From Hydractinia symbiolongicarpus (Eukaryota; Cnidaria; Hydrozoa; Anthoathecata; Hydractiniidae), in the NCBI RefSeq assembly GCF_029227915.1, contig NC_079881.1, positions 30,791,501 through 30,855,500 on the forward strand: DNA of 64,000 nt. The letters run 5' to 3'. The translations under genes were made by a program, and so were the position numbers. The stretch's first letter is position 1; the number at the start of each line of letters is the position of its first letter. The notes under the pieces were generated by a model, which searched no databases, had not been told where the DNA came from, and saw nothing but the letters and a program-made list of their open reading frames with translations. Positions 11,301-26,200 of this stretch are shown here, one piece after another.

Positions 11301-14300
11301 CAAATAACGAACGAATAACTATGAAACGATTGACTGTTGGACTTAATTGAACTAACTTTGGACTGTGACCTTACAAATGTGAAAGTGAGACAATTGGACT
11401 CCAAGAAATAACATTCTTCTTAATTTGAAATGATTGCCGGAAATCAGCGATTAAACTGGGCGTTGTGGTAGCGCTTCATTTAAAAATTTAGATAAATAAG
11501 TCGTTCTTTACTGTGGGACCAATCCTATCCGTTATCGCGCGCTGAAAAAATAGCGACAGTTTCAAAAAATACATTTCATTGACTTTCAAACGGTGTCAAC
11601 CCCGTTTGAATTACAACGGTTGGGTCACATATTCGTACCAACATGTATTTAGCGAATTGTTTTTCTGACATTACTAGGTTGCATCACTTTAAACAATGAA
11701 ACGATTGACTGTGGGACTTAATTGAACTAACTTTGGACTGTGACCTGATAAATGTGATAAATGAGACAATTGCACTCCAAGAAATAACATTCTTCTTATT
11801 TTAACGTGATTGCCAGAACTTAGCGATTACACTGGGCGCCGTGGTAGCGCTTTATTTAAAAGTTTAGGTAAATAAGTCATTCTTTACTGTGGGACCAATC
11901 CTAGCCGTTATTGCGCGCAGAAGAAATAGCGACAGTTTCAAAAACTACATTTCATTGACTTTCTAACAGTATCAATCCGTTTGAGCTACAACGGTTAAAG
12001 TCACATATGCGAACCAACATGTATTTCGTGCTATTTTTCCGGTATTACTAGGTTGTATGGCTTTTAGCAGTGAAACAATTGACTGTGGGACTTAATTGAA
12101 CTGATTATGGACTGTGATCTTAAAAATGTTATAAGTGAGACAAGTGGACTCCAAGAAATAACATTCTTTTTAATTTGACATAATTGCCGGAACTCAGCGA
12201 TTACATTGGGCGCTGGTATAGCGCTTCATTTAAAAATTTAGATAAATAAGTCGTTCTTTACTGTGGGACCAATCCTATCCGTTATCGCGCGCTGAAAAAA
12301 TAGCGACAGTTTCAAAAACTACATTTCATTGACTTTCAAACGGTGTCAACCCCGTTTGAATTACAACGGTTGGGTCACATATTCGTACCAACATGTATTT
12401 AGCGAATTGTTTTTCTGACATTACTAGGTTGCATCACTTTAAACAATGAAACGATTGACTGTGGGACTAAATTGAACTAACTTTGGACTGTGACCTGATA
12501 AATGTGATAAATGAGACAATTGGACTCCAAGAAATAACATTCTTCTTAATTTGACGTGATTGCCAGAACTTAGCGATTACACTGGGCGCTGTGGTAGCGC
12601 TTTATTTAAAAGTTTAGGTAAATAAGTCATTCTTTACTGTGGGACCAATCCTAGCCGTTATCGCGCGCAGAAGAAATAGCGACAGTTTCAAAAACTACAT
12701 TTCATTGACTTTCTAACTGTATCAATCCGTTTGAGTTACAACGGTTTAGTCACATATTTGTACCAACATGTATTTAGCGATATTTTTCCGGTATTACTAA
12801 GTTGTATGGCTTTTAACAGTGAAATGATTGACTGTGAGACTTAATTGAACTGACTATGAACTGTGTCATTATAAATGTGAAAGTGAGACAATTGGACTCC
12901 AAGAAATAACATTCTTCTTAATTTAAAATGATTGCCGGAAATCAGCGATTAAACTGGGCGTTGTGGTAGCGCTTCATTTAAAAATTTAGATAAATAACTC
13001 GTTTTTTACTGTGGGACCAATCCTATCCGTTATCGCGCGCTGAAGAAGTAGCGACAGTTTCAAAAACTACATTTCATTGACTTTCAAACGGTGTCAACCC
13101 CGTTTGAATTACAACGGTTGGGTCACATATTCGTACCAACATGTATTTAGCGAATTGTTTTTCTGACATTACTAGGTTGCATCACTTTAAACAATGAAAC
13201 GATTGACTGTGGGACTAAATTGAACTAACTTTGGACTGTGACCTGATAAATGTGATAAATGAGACAATTGGACTCCAAGAAATAACATTCTTCTTAATTT
13301 GACGTGATTGCCAGAACTTAGCGATTACACTGGGCGCTGTGGTAGCGCTTTATTTAAAAGTTTAGGTAAATAAGTCATTCTTTACTGTGGGACCAATCCT
13401 AGCCGTTATCGCGCGCAGAAGAAATAGCGACAGTTTCAAAAACTACATTTCATTGACTTTCTAACTGTATCAATCCGTTTGAGTTACAACGGTTTAGTCA
13501 CATATTTGTACCAACATGTATTTAGCGATATTTTTCCGGTATTACTAAGTTGTATGGCTTTTAACAGTGAAATGATTGACTGTGAGACTTAATTGAACTG
13601 ACTATGAACTGTGTCATTATAAATGTGAAAGTGAGACAATTGGACTCCAAGAAATAACATTCTTCTTAATTTAAAATGATTGCCGGAAATCAGCGATTAA
13701 ACTGGGCGTTGTGGTAGCGCTTCATTTAAAAATTTAGATAAATAACTCGTTTTTTACTGTGGGACCAATCCTATCCGTTATCGCGCGCTGAAGAAGTAGC
13801 GACAGTTTCAAAAACTACATTTCATTGACTTTCTAACTGTATCAAACCGTTTGAGTTACAACGGTTGAGTCACATATTCGCACCAACATGTATTTAGCGA
13901 TATTTTTCCGGTATTACTAAGTTGTATGGCTTTTAACAGTGAATCGATTGACTGTGGGACTTAATTGAACTGATTATGGACTGTGACCTTATAAATGTGA
14001 AAGTGAGACAAGTGGACTCCAAGAAATAGCATTTTTCTTAATTTGAAATGATTGCCGGAGTTCAGCGATTACACTGGCCGCTGTGGTAGCGCTTCATTTA
14101 AGAGTTTGGACTAATAAGTCATTCTTTACTGTGGGACCAATCCTATCCGTTATCGCGCGCAGAAGAAATAGCGACAGTTTCAAAAACTACATTTCATTGA
14201 CTTTCTAACGGTGTCAGTCCGTTTCAGTTACAACGGTTTGGTCACATATTCGTACCAACATGTATTTAGCGATATTTTTCTGATATTACTTGGTTGCATC

Positions 14301-15000
14301 GCTTTTAACTATGAAACGATTGACTGTTGGACTTAATTGAACTAACTTTGGACTGTGACCTTACAAATGTGAAAGTGAGACAATTGGACTCCAAGAAATA
14401 ACATTCTTCTTAATTTGAAATGATTGCCGGAAATCAGCGATTAAACTGGGCGTTGTGGTAGCGCTTCATTTAAAAATTTAGATAAATGAGTCGTTCTTTA
14501 CTGTGGGACCAATCCTATCCGTTATCGCGCGCTGAAAAAATAGCGACAGTTTCAAAAACTACATTTCATTGACTTTCAAACGGTGTCAACCCCGTTTGAA
14601 TTACAACGGTTGGGTCACATATTCGTACCAACATGTATTTAGCGAATTGTTTTTCTGACATTACTAGGTTGCATCACTTTAAACAATGAAACGATTGACT
14701 GTGGGACTTAATTGAACTAACTTTGGACTGTGACCTGATAAATGTGATAAATGAGACAATTGGACTCCAAGAAATAACATTCTTCTTAATTTGACGTGAT
14801 TGCCAGAACTTAGCGATTACACTGGGCGCTGTGGTAGCGCTTTATTTAAAAGTTTAGGTAAATAAGTCATTCTTTACTGTGGGACCAATCCTAGCCGTTA
14901 TCGCGCGCAGAAGAAATAGCGACAGTTTCAAAAACTACATTTCATTGACTTTCTAACAGTATCAATCCGTTTGAGCTACAACGGTTAAAGTCACATATTC
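5340..15000 (+). repeat. Block C: 4-monomer HOR (1,492 bp), once 5 monomers (1,864 bp)
   Basis: The variant TGTCATTATAAATG occurs at 5801, 7293, 8785 and 10649 (steps 1,492, 1,492, 1,864), then at 12864 and 13612 (a 748-bp dimer step). The longer-monomer landmark GCGAATTGTTTTTCTGAC occurs at 6831, 8323, 9815, 11652, 12402, 13150 and 14642 (1,492, 1,492, 1,837, 750, 748, 1,492). The 1,837 step is 1,864 minus the 27-bp net loss at 11298. The block shows a 4-mer HOR with insertion of a fifth monomer and local dimer expansion. Boundaries are approximate. Confidence 0.8.
11298..11316 (+). other. Monomer junction with 18 bp of non-satellite filler
   Basis: After ACCAACAT the expected 45 bp (phase 354 through 26) are replaced by TACAAATAACGAACGAAT before AACTATGAAACG resumes, a net loss of 27 bp. 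The filler contains short internal repeats (ACGAACGA, AATAAC twice) and does not match the monomer at this position. It resembles the filler DNA left by templated end joining. It is the only clear foreign insertion I saw within the array. Confidence 0.8.
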
Positions 15001-17250
15001 GAACCAACATGTATTTCGTGCTATTTTTCCGGTATTACTAGGTTGCATGGCTTTTAGCAGTGAAACAATTGACTGTGGGACTTAATTGAACTGATTATGG
15101 ACTGTGACCTTAAAAATGTTATAAGTGAGACAAGTGGACTCCAAGAAATAACATTCTTTTTAATTTGACATGATTGCCGGAACTCAGCGATCACATTGGG
15201 CGCTGGTATAGCGCTTCATTTAAGAATTTAGATAAATCTGTCATTCTTTTCTGTGGGACCAATCCTTGCCGTTATCGCGCGCTGAAGAAATAGCGACAGT
15301 TTCAAAAACTACATTTCATTGACTTTCTAACAGTATTAATCTGGTGGAGTTACAACGGTTGAGTCACATATTCGTACCAACATGTATTTCGTGATATTTT
15401 TCCGGTACTACTAGGTTGTATGGCTTTTAACAGTGAAACGATTGACTGTGGTACTTAATTGAACTGATTATGGACTGTCACCTGATAAATGTGATAAACG
15501 AGACAATTGGACTCCAAGAAATAACATTCTTCTTAATTTGACATTATTGCGGAACCTCAGCGATTACACTGGGCGCTGTTGTAACGCTTCATTTAAGAAT
15601 TAAGCTAAAGAAAGTCATTTTTTTACTGTGGGACCAATCCTAGCAGTTAGCGCGCGCTGAAGAAATAGCGACAGTCTCAAAAACCACATTTCATTGACTT
15701 TCTAACGGTGTCAGTCTGTTTGAGTTACAACGGTTGGGTCACATATTCGTACCAACATGTATTTAGCGAATTGTTTTTCTGATATTACTAGGTTGCATCG
15801 CTTTTAACCGTGAAATGATTGACAGTGGTACTTAATTGAACTGATTTTGGACTGTGATCTTATAAATGTTATAAGTCAGACAAGTGGACTCCAAGAAATA
15901 GCATTCTTCTTAATTTGAAATGATTGCCGGAGCTCAGCGATTACACTGGCTGCTGTGGTAGCGCTTCATTTAAAAGTTTAGGTAAATAAGTCATTCTTTA
16001 CTGTGGGACCAATCCCAGCCGTTATCGCGCGCAGAAGAAATAGCGACAGATTCAAAAACTACATTTCATTGACTTTCTAACAGTTTGAGCTACAACGGTT
16101 AAAGTCACATATTCGAACCAACATGTATTTCGTGCTATTTTTCCGGTACTACTAGGTTGTATGGCTTTTAACAGTGAAACGATTGACTGTGGTACTTAAT
16201 TGAACTGATTATGGACTGTCACCTGATAAATGTGATAAACGAGACAATTGGACTCCAAGAAATAACATTCTTCTTAATTTGACATTATTGCGGAACCTCA
16301 GCGATTACACTGGGCGCTGTTGTAACGCTTCATTTAAGAATTAAGCTAAAGAAAGTCATTTTTTTACTGTGGGACCAATCCTAGCAGTTAGCGCGCGCTG
16401 AAGAAATAGCGACAGTCTCAAAAACCACATTTCATTGACTTTCTAACGGTGTCAGTCTGTTTGAGTTACAACGGTTGGGTCACATATTCGTACCAACATG
16501 TATTTAGCGAATTGTTTTTCTGATATTACTAGGTTGCATCGCTTTTAACCGTGAAATGATTGACAGTGGTACTTAATTGAACTGATTTTGGACTGTGATC
16601 TTATAAATGTTATAAGTGAGACAAGTGGACTCCAAGAAATAGCATTCTTCTTAATTTGAAATGATTGCCGGAGCTCAGCGATTACACTGGCTGCTGTGGT
16701 AGCGCTTCATTTAAAAGTTTAGGTAAATAAGTCATTCTTTACTGTGGGACCAATCCCAGCCGTTATCGCGCGCAGAAGAAATAGCGACAGATTCAAAAAC
16801 TACATTTCATTGACTTTCTAACAGTTTGAGCTACAACGGTTAAAGTCACATATTCGAACCAACATGTATTTCGTGCTATTTTTCCGGTATTGCTAGGTTG
16901 TATGGCTTTTAACAGTGAAACAATTGACTGTGGGACTTAATTGAACTGATTATGAACTGTGACCTTAAAAATGTTATAAGTGAGACAAGTGGACTCCAAG
17001 AAATAACATTCTTTTTAATTTGACATGATTGCCGGAACTCAGCGATTACATTGGGCGCTGGTATAGCGCTTCATTTAAGAATTTAGATAAATCTGTCATT
17101 CTTTACTGTGGGACCAATCCTTGCCGTTATCGCGCGCTGAAGAAATAGCGACAGTTTCAAAAACTACATTTCATTGACTTTCTAACAGTATCAATCTGGT
17201 GGAGTTACAACGGTTGAGGCACATATTCGTACCAACATGTATTTAGCGAA
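15000..17250 (+). repeat. Block D: duplicated dimer, 741 bp
   Basis: ACATTATTGCGGAACC at 15541 and 16282 and GCGACAGATTC at about 16044 and 16785 are both 741 bp apart, so two adjacent dimers are near-identical copies. One monomer of each dimer has lost about 10 bp in CTAACAGTTTGAGC (near 16078 and 16819) where relatives read CTAACAGTATCAATCCG followed by TTTGAGC; the shared deletion shows that duplication followed the deletion. Confidence 0.78.
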
Positions 17251-20200
17251 TTGTTTTTCTGATATTACTAGGTTGCATCGCTTTTAACCGTGAAACGATT
17301 GACTGTGGTACTTAATTGAACTGATTTTTGGACTGTGATCTTATAAATGTTATAAGTGAGACAAGTGGACTCCAAGAAATAACATTCTTCTTAATTTGAA
17401 ATGATTGTCGAAACTCAGCGATTACACTGGTCGCTGTGGTAGCGCTTCAATTAAAAATTAAGATAAAAAAGTCGTTCTTTAATGTGGGACCAATCCTATC
17501 CGTTATCGCGCGCTGAAGAAATAGCGACAGTTTCAAAAACTACATTTCATTGACTTTCTAACGGTGTCAATCCGTTTGAGTTACAACGGTTGGGTCACAT
17601 ATTCGTACCAACATGTATTTAGCGATAATTTTCCGATATTACTAGGTTGCATCGCTTTTAACTATGAAAAAATTGACTGTTGGACTTAATTGAATTAACT
17701 TTGGACTGTGACCTTATAAATGTGAAAGTGAGGCAATTGGACTCCAAGAAATAACATTCTTCTTACATTGAAATGATTGCCGGAAATCAGCGATTAAACT
17801 GGGCGTTGTGGTAGCGCTTCATTTAAAACTTTAGATAAAAAACTCGTTTTTTACTGTGGGACCAATCCTATCCGTTATCGCGCGCTAAAGAAGTAGCGAC
17901 AGTTTCAAAAACCACATTTCATTGACTTTCTAACTGTATCAATCCGTTTGAGTTACAACGGTTGAGTCACATATTCGTACCAACATGTATTTAGCGATAT
18001 TTTTCCGGTATTACTAAGTTGTATGGCTTTTAACAGTGAAACGATTGACTGTGAGACTTAATTGAACTGATTATGGACTGTGACCTTATAAATGTGAAAG
18101 TGAGACAATTGGACTCCAAGAATTAACATTCTTCTTCATTTGAAATTATTGCCGGAAATCAGCGATTAAAGTGGGCGTTGTGGTAGCGCTTCATTTAAAA
18201 ATTTAGATAAATAACTCGTTCTTTACTGTCGGACCAATCTTATCCGTTATTGCGCGCTGAAGAAATAGCGACAGTTTCAAAAACTACGTTTCATTGACTT
18301 TCTAAGGTGTCAATCCGTTTGAGTTACAACGGTTGTGTCACATATTCGTACCAACATGTATTTAGCGATATTTTTTTGATATTACTAGGTTGCATGGCTT
18401 TTAACATTGAAACGATTGACTGTGGGACTTAATTGAACTGATTATGGACTGTGACCTTATAAATGTGAAAGTGGGAAAATTGGACTCCAATAAATAACAT
18501 TCTTCTTAATATGAAATGATTGTCGAAACTCAGCGATTACACTGGTCGCTGTGGTAGCGCTTCAATTAAAAATTAAGATAAAAAAGTCGTTCTTTAATGT
18601 GGGACCAATCCTATCCGTTATCGCGCGCTGAAGAAATAGCGACAGTTTCAAAAACTACATTTCATTGACTTTCTAACGGTGTCAATCCGTTTGAGTTACA
18701 ACGGTTGGGTCACATATTCGTACCAACATGTATTTAGCGATAATTTTCCGATATTACTAGGTTGCATCGCTTTTAACTATGAAACAATTGACTGTTGGAC
18801 TTAATTGAACTAACTTTGGACTGTGACCTTATAAATGTGAAAGTGAGACAATTGGACTCCAAGAAATAACATTCTTCTTACTTTGAAATGATTGCCGGAA
18901 ATCAGCGATTAAACTGGGCGTTGTGGTAGCGCTTCATTTAAAAATTTAGATAAATAAGTCGTTCTTTACTGTGGGACCAATCCTATCCGTTATCGCGCGC
19001 TGAAGAAATAGCGACAGTTTCAAAAACTACATTTCATTGACTTTCTAACGGTGTCAATCCGTTTGAGTTACAACGGTTGGGTCACATATTCGTACCAACT
19101 TGTATTTAGCGATAATTTTCCGATATTACTAGGTTGCATCGCTTTTAACTATAAAACAATTGACTGTTGGACTTAATTGAACTAACTTTGGACTGTGACC
19201 TTATAAATGTGAAAGTGAGACAATTGGACTCCAAGAAATAACATTCTTCTTACTTTGAAATGATTGCCGGAAATCAGCGATTAAACTGGGCGTTGTGGTA
19301 GCGCTTCATTTAAAAATTTAGATAAATAAGTCGTTCTTTACTGTGGGACCAATCCTATCCGTTATCGCTCGCTGAAGAAATAGCGACAGTTTCAAAAACT
19401 ACATGTCATTAACTTTCTAACGGTGTCAATCCGTTTGATTTACAACGGTTGGGTCACATATTCGTACCAACATGTATTTAGCGATATTTTTCTGATATTA
19501 CTAGGTTGTATGGCTTTTAACAGTGAAACGATTGACTGTGGGACTTAATTGAACTGATTATGGACTGTGACCTTATAAATGTGAAAGTGAGACAATTGGA
19601 CTCCAAGAAATAGCATTCTTCTTAATTTGAAATGATTGCCGGAAATCAGCGATTAAAGTGGGCGTTGTGGTAGCGCTTCATTTAAAAATTTAGATAAATA
19701 AGTCGTTCTTTACTGTGGGATCAATCCTATCCGTTATCGCGCGCTGCAGAAATAGCGACTGTTTCAAAAACTACATTTCATTCAATTTCTAACGGTGTCA
19801 ATCCGGTGGAGTTACAACGGTTGAGTCACATATTCGTACCAACATGTATTTTGTGATATTTTTCCGGTACTACTAGGTTGTATGGCTTTTAACAGTGAAA
19901 CGATTGACTGTGGTACTTAATTGAACTGATTATGGACTGTCACCTGATAAATGTGATAAAGGAGACAATTGGACTCCAAGAAATAACATTCTTCTTAATC
20001 TGACATGATTGCGGAACCTCAGTGATTACACTGGGCGCTGTTGTAGCGCTTCATTTAAGAATTAAGCTAAAGAAAGTCATTTTTTTACTGTGGGACCAAT
20101 CCTAGCAGTTAGCGCGCGCTGAAGAAATAGCGACAGTCTCAAAAACTACATTTCATTGACTTTCTAACGGTGTCAATCCGTTTGAGTTACAACGGTTGGG

Positions 20201-23200
20201 TCACATATTCGTACCAACATGTATTTAGCGATAATTTTCCGATATTACTAGGTTGCATCGCTTTTAACTATGAAACAATTGACTGTTGGACTTAATTGAA
20301 CTAACTTTGGACTGTGACCTTACAAATGTGAAAGTGAGACAATTGGACTCCAAGAAATAACATTCTTCTTAATTTGAAATGATTGCCGGAAATCAGCGAT
20401 TAAACTGGACGTTGTGGTAGCGCTTCATTTAAAAATTTAGATAAATAAGTCGTTCTTTACTGTAGGACCAATCCTATCCGTTATCGCACGCTGAAGAAAT
20501 AGCGACAGTTTCAAAAACTACATTTCATTGACTTTCTAACGGTGTCAATCCGTTTGAGTTACAACGGTTGGGTCACATATTCGTACCAACATGTATTTAG
20601 CGATATTTTTCTGATATTACTAGGTTGTATGGCTTTTAACAGTGAAACGATTGAATGTGGGACTTAATTGAACTGATTATGGACTGTGACCTTATAAATG
20701 TGAAAGTGAGACAATTGGACTCCAATAAATAACATTCTTCTTAATATGAAATGATTGTCGAAACTCAGCGATTACACTGGTCGCTGTAGTAGCGCTTTAT
20801 TTAAAAATTTAGATAAATCAGTCGTTCTTTACTGTGGGACCATTCTTATCCGTTATCGCGCGCTGAAGAAATAGCGACAGTTTCAAAAACTACGTTTCAT
20901 TGACTTTCTAAGGGTGTCATTCCGTTTGAGTTACAACGGTTGTGTCACATATTCGTACCAACATGTATTTAGCGATATTTTTCCGATATTACTAGGTTGC
21001 ATCGCTTTTAACTATGAAACAATTGACTGTTGGACTTAATTGAACTAACTTTGGACTGTGACCTTACAAATGTGAAAGTGAGACAATTGGACTCCAAGAA
21101 ATAACATTCTTCTTAATTTGAAATGATTGCCGGAAATCAGCGATTAAACTGGACGTTGTGGTAGCGCTTCATTTAAAAATTTAGATAAATAAGTCGTTCT
21201 TTACTGTAGGACCAATCCTATCCGTTATCGCACGCTGAAGAAATAGCGACAGTTTCAAAAACTACATTTCATTGACTTTCTAACGGTGTCAATCCGTTTG
21301 AGTTACAACGGTTGGGTCACATATTCGTACCAACATGTATTTAGCGATATTTTTCTGATATTACTAGGTTGTATGGCTTTTAACAGTGAAACGATTGAAT
21401 GTGGGACTTAATTGAACTGATTATGGACTGTGACCTTATAAATGTGAAAGTGAGACAATTGGACTCCAATAAATAACATTCTTCTTAATATGAAATGATT
21501 GTCGAAACTCAGCGATTACACTGGTCGCTGTAGTAGCGCTTTATTTAAAAATTTAGATAAATCAGTCGTTCTTTACTGTGGGACCATTCTTATCCGTTAT
21601 CGCGCGCTGAAGAAATAGCGACAGTTTCAAAAACTACGTTTCATTGACTTTCTAAGGGTGTCATTCCGTTTGAGTTACAACGGTTGTGTCACATATTCGT
21701 ACCAACATGTATTTAGCGATATTTTTCTGATATTACTAGGTTGTATGGCTTTTAACATTGAAACCATTGACTGTGGGACTTAATTGAACTGATTATGGAC
21801 TGTGACCTTATAAATGTGAAAGTGGGACAATTGGACTCCAATAAATGACATTCTTCTTAATATGAAATGATTGTCGAAACTCAGCGATTACACTGGTCGC
21901 TGTGGTAGCGCTTCAATTAAAAATTAAGATAAAAAAGTCGTTCTTTAATGTGGGACCAATCCTATCCGTTATCGCGCGCTGAAGAAATAGCAACAGTTTC
22001 AAAAACTACATTTCATTGACTTTCTAACGGTGTCAATCCGTTTGAGTTACAACGGTTTGGTCACATATTCGTACCAACATGTATTTAGCGATAATTTTCC
22101 GATATTACTAGGTTGCATCGCTTTTAACTATGAAAAAATTGACTGTTGGACTTAATTGAATTAACTTTGGACTGTGACCTTATAAATGTGAAAGTGAGAC
22201 AATTGGACTCCAAGAAATAACATTCTTCTTACTTTGAAATGATTGCCGGAAATCAGCGATTAAACTGGGCGTTGTGGTAGCGCTTCATTTAAAAATTTAG
22301 ATAAATAACTCGTTTTTTACTGTGGGACCAATCCTATCCGTTATCGCGCGTTAAAGAAGTAGCGACAGTTTCAAAAACCACATTTCATTGACTTTCTAAC
22401 TGTATCAATCCGTTTGAGTTACAACAGTTGAGTCACATATTCGCACCAACATGTATTTAGCGATATTTTTCCGGTATTACTAAGTTGTATGGCTTTTAAC
22501 AGTGAATCGAGTGACTGTGGGACTTAATTGAACTGATTATGGACTGTGACCTTATAAATGTGAAAGTGAGACAATTGGACTCCAAGAATTAACATTCTTC
22601 TTCATTTGAAATTATTGCCGGAAATCAGCGATTAAAGTGGGCGTTGTGGTAGCGCTTCATTTAAAAATTTAGATAAATCAGTCGTTCTTTACTGTGGGAC
22701 CAATCTTATCCGTTATTGCGCGCTGAAGAATAAGCGACAGTTTCAAAAACTACGTTTCATTGACTTTCTAAGGTGTCAATCCGTTTGAGTTACAACGGTT
22801 GTGTCACATATTCGTACCAACATGTATTTAGCGATATTTTTCTGATATTACTAGGTTGTATGGCTTTTAACATTGAAACGATTGACTGTGGGACTTAATT
22901 GAACTGATTACGGACTGTGACCTTATAAATGTGAAAGTGGGACAATTGGACTCCAATACATAACATTCTTCTTAATATGAAATGATTGTCGAAACTCAGC
23001 GATTACACTGGTCGCTGTGGTAGCGCTTCAATTAAAAATTAAGATAAAAAAGTCGTTCTTTAATGTGGGACCAATCCTATCCGTTATCGCGCGCTGAAGA
23101 AATAGCGACAGTTTCAAAAACTACATTTCATTGACTTTCTAACGGTGTCAATCCGTTTGAGTTACAACGGTTGGGTCACATATTCGTACCAACATGTATT

Positions 23201-26200
23201 TAGCGATAATTTTCCGATATTACTAGGTTGCATCGCTTTTAACTATGAAACAATTGACTGTTGGACTTAATTGAACTAACTTTGGACTGTGACCTTATAA
23301 ATGTGAAAGTGAGACAATTGGACTCCAAGAAATAACATTCTTCTTACTTTGAAATGATTGCCGGAAATCAGCGATTAAACTGGGCGTTGTGGTAGCGCTT
23401 CATTTAAAAATTTAGATAAATAAGTCGTTCTTTACTGTGGGACCAATCCTATCCGTTATCGCGCGCTGAAGAAATAGCGACAGTTTCATAAACTACATGT
23501 CATTGACTTTCTAACGGTGTCAATCCGTTTGATTTACAACGGTTGGGTCACATATTCGTACCAACATGTATTTAGCGATATTTTTCTGATATTACTAGGT
23601 TGTATGGCTTTTAACAGTGAAACGATTGACTGTGGGACTTAATTGAACTGATTATGGACTGTGACCTTATAAATGTGAAAGTGAGACAATTGGACTCCAA
23701 GAAATAGCATTCTTCTTAATTTGAAATGATTGCCGGAAATCAGCGATTAAAGTGGGCGTTGTGGTAGCGCTTCATTTAAAAATTTAGATAAATAAGTCGT
23801 TCTTTACTGTGGGATCAATCCTATCCGTTATCGCGCGCTGCAGAAATAGCGACTGTTTCAAAAACTACATTTCATTCAATTTCTAACGGTTTCAATCCGG
23901 TGGAGTTACAACGGTTGGGTCACATATTCGTACCAACATGTATTTTGTGATATTTTTCCGGTACTACTAGGTTGTATGGCTTTTAACAGTGAAACGATTG
24001 ACTGTGGTACTTAATTGAACTGATTATGGACTGTCACCTGATAAATGTGATAAAGGAGACAATTGGACTCCAAGAAATAACATTCTTCTTAATTTGACAT
24101 GATTGCGGAACCTCAGTGATTACACTGGGCGCTGTTGTAGCGCTTCATTTAAGAATTAAGCTAAAGAAAGTCATTTTTTTACTGTGGGACCAATCCTAGC
24201 AGTTAGCGCGCGCTGAAGAAATAGCGACAGTCTCAAAAACTACATTTCATTGACTTTCTAACGGTGTCAGTCCGTTTGAGTTACAACGGTTGGGTCACAT
24301 ATTCGTACCAACATGTATTTAGCAATATTTTTCTGATATTACTAGGTTGTATGGCTTTTAACATTGAAACGATTGACTGTGGGACTTAATTGAACTGATT
24401 ATGGACTGTGACCTTATAAATGTGAAGGTAAGACAATTGGACTCCAAGAAATAACATTCTTCTTAATTTGAAATGATTGCCGGAAATCAGCGATTAAACT
24501 GGGCGTTGTGGTAGCGCTTCAATTGAAAATTTAGATAAATAAGTTGTTCTTTACTGTTGGACCAATCCTCTTCGTTATTGCGCGCTGAAGAAATAGCGAC
24601 AATTTCAAAAACTACATTTCATTGACTTTCTACCTGTATCAATCCGTTTGAGTTACAACGGTTTAGTCACATATTCGTACCAACATGTATTTAGCGATAT
24701 TTTTCCGGTATTACTAAGTTGTATGGCTTTTAACAGTGAAATGATTGACTGTGAGATTTAATTGAACTGACTATGAACTGTGTCATTATAAATGTGAAAG
24801 TGAGACAATTGGACTCCAATAAATAACATTCTTCTTAATATGAAATGATTGTCGAAACTCAGCGATTACACTGGTCGCTGTAGTAGCGCTTTATTTAAAA
24901 ATTTAGATAAATCAGTCGTTCTTTACTGTGGGACCAATCTTATCCGTTATCGCGCGCTGAAGAAATAGCGACAGTTTCAAAAACTACGTTTCATTGACTT
25001 TCTAAGGGTGTCATTCCGTTTGAGTTACAACGGTTGTGTCACATATTCGTACCAACATGTATTTAGCGATATTTTTCTGATATTACTAGGTTGTATGGCT
25101 TTTAACATTGAAACGATTGACTGTGGGACTTAATTGAACTGATTATGGACTGTGACCTTATAAATGTGAAAGTGGGACAATTGGACTCCAATAAATAACA
25201 TTCTTCTTAATATGAAATGATTGTCGAAACTCAGCGATTACACTGGACGCTGTGGTAGCGCTTCAATTAAAAATTAAGATAAAAAACTCGTTTTTTACTG
25301 TGGGACCAATCCTATCCGTTATCGCGCGCTAAAGAAGTAGCGACAGTTTCAAAAACCACATTTCATTGACTTTCTAACTGTATCAATCCGTTTGAGTTAC
25401 AACGGTTGAGTCACATATTCGTACCAACATGTATTTAGCGATATTTTTCCGGTATTACTAAGTTGTATGGCTTTTAACAGTGAAACGATTGACTGTGAGA
25501 CTTAATTGAACTGATTATGGACTGTGACCTTATAAATGTGAAAGTGAGACAATTGGACTCCAAGAATTAACATTCTTCTTCATTTGAAATTATTGCCGGA
25601 AATCAGCGATTAAAGTGGGCGTTGTGGTAGCGCTTCATTTAAAAATTTAGATAAATAACTCGTTCTTTACTGTGGGACCAATCTTATCCGTTATTGCGCG
25701 CTGAAGAAATAGCGACAGTTTCAAAAACTACGTTTCATTGACTTTCTAAGGTGTCAATCCGTTTGAGTTACAACGGTTGTGTCACATATTCGTACCAACA
25801 TGTATTTAGCGATATTTTTCTGATATTACTAGGTTGTATGGCTTTTAACATTGAAACGATTGACTGTGGGACTTAATTGAACTGATTATGGACTGTGACC
25901 TTATAAATGTGAAAGTGGGAAAATTGGACTCCAATAAATAACATTCTTCTTAATATGAAATGATAGTCGAAACTCAGCGATTACACTGGTCGCTGTGGTA
26001 GCGCTTCAATTAAAAATTAAGATAAAAAAGTCGTTCTTTAATGTGGGACCAATCCTATCCGTTATCGCGCGCTGAAGAAATAGCGACAGTTTCAAAAACT
26101 ACATTTCATTGACTTTCTAACGGTGTCAATCCGTTTGAGTTACAACGGTTGGGTCACATATTCGTACCAACATGTATTTAGCGATAATTTTCCGATATTA

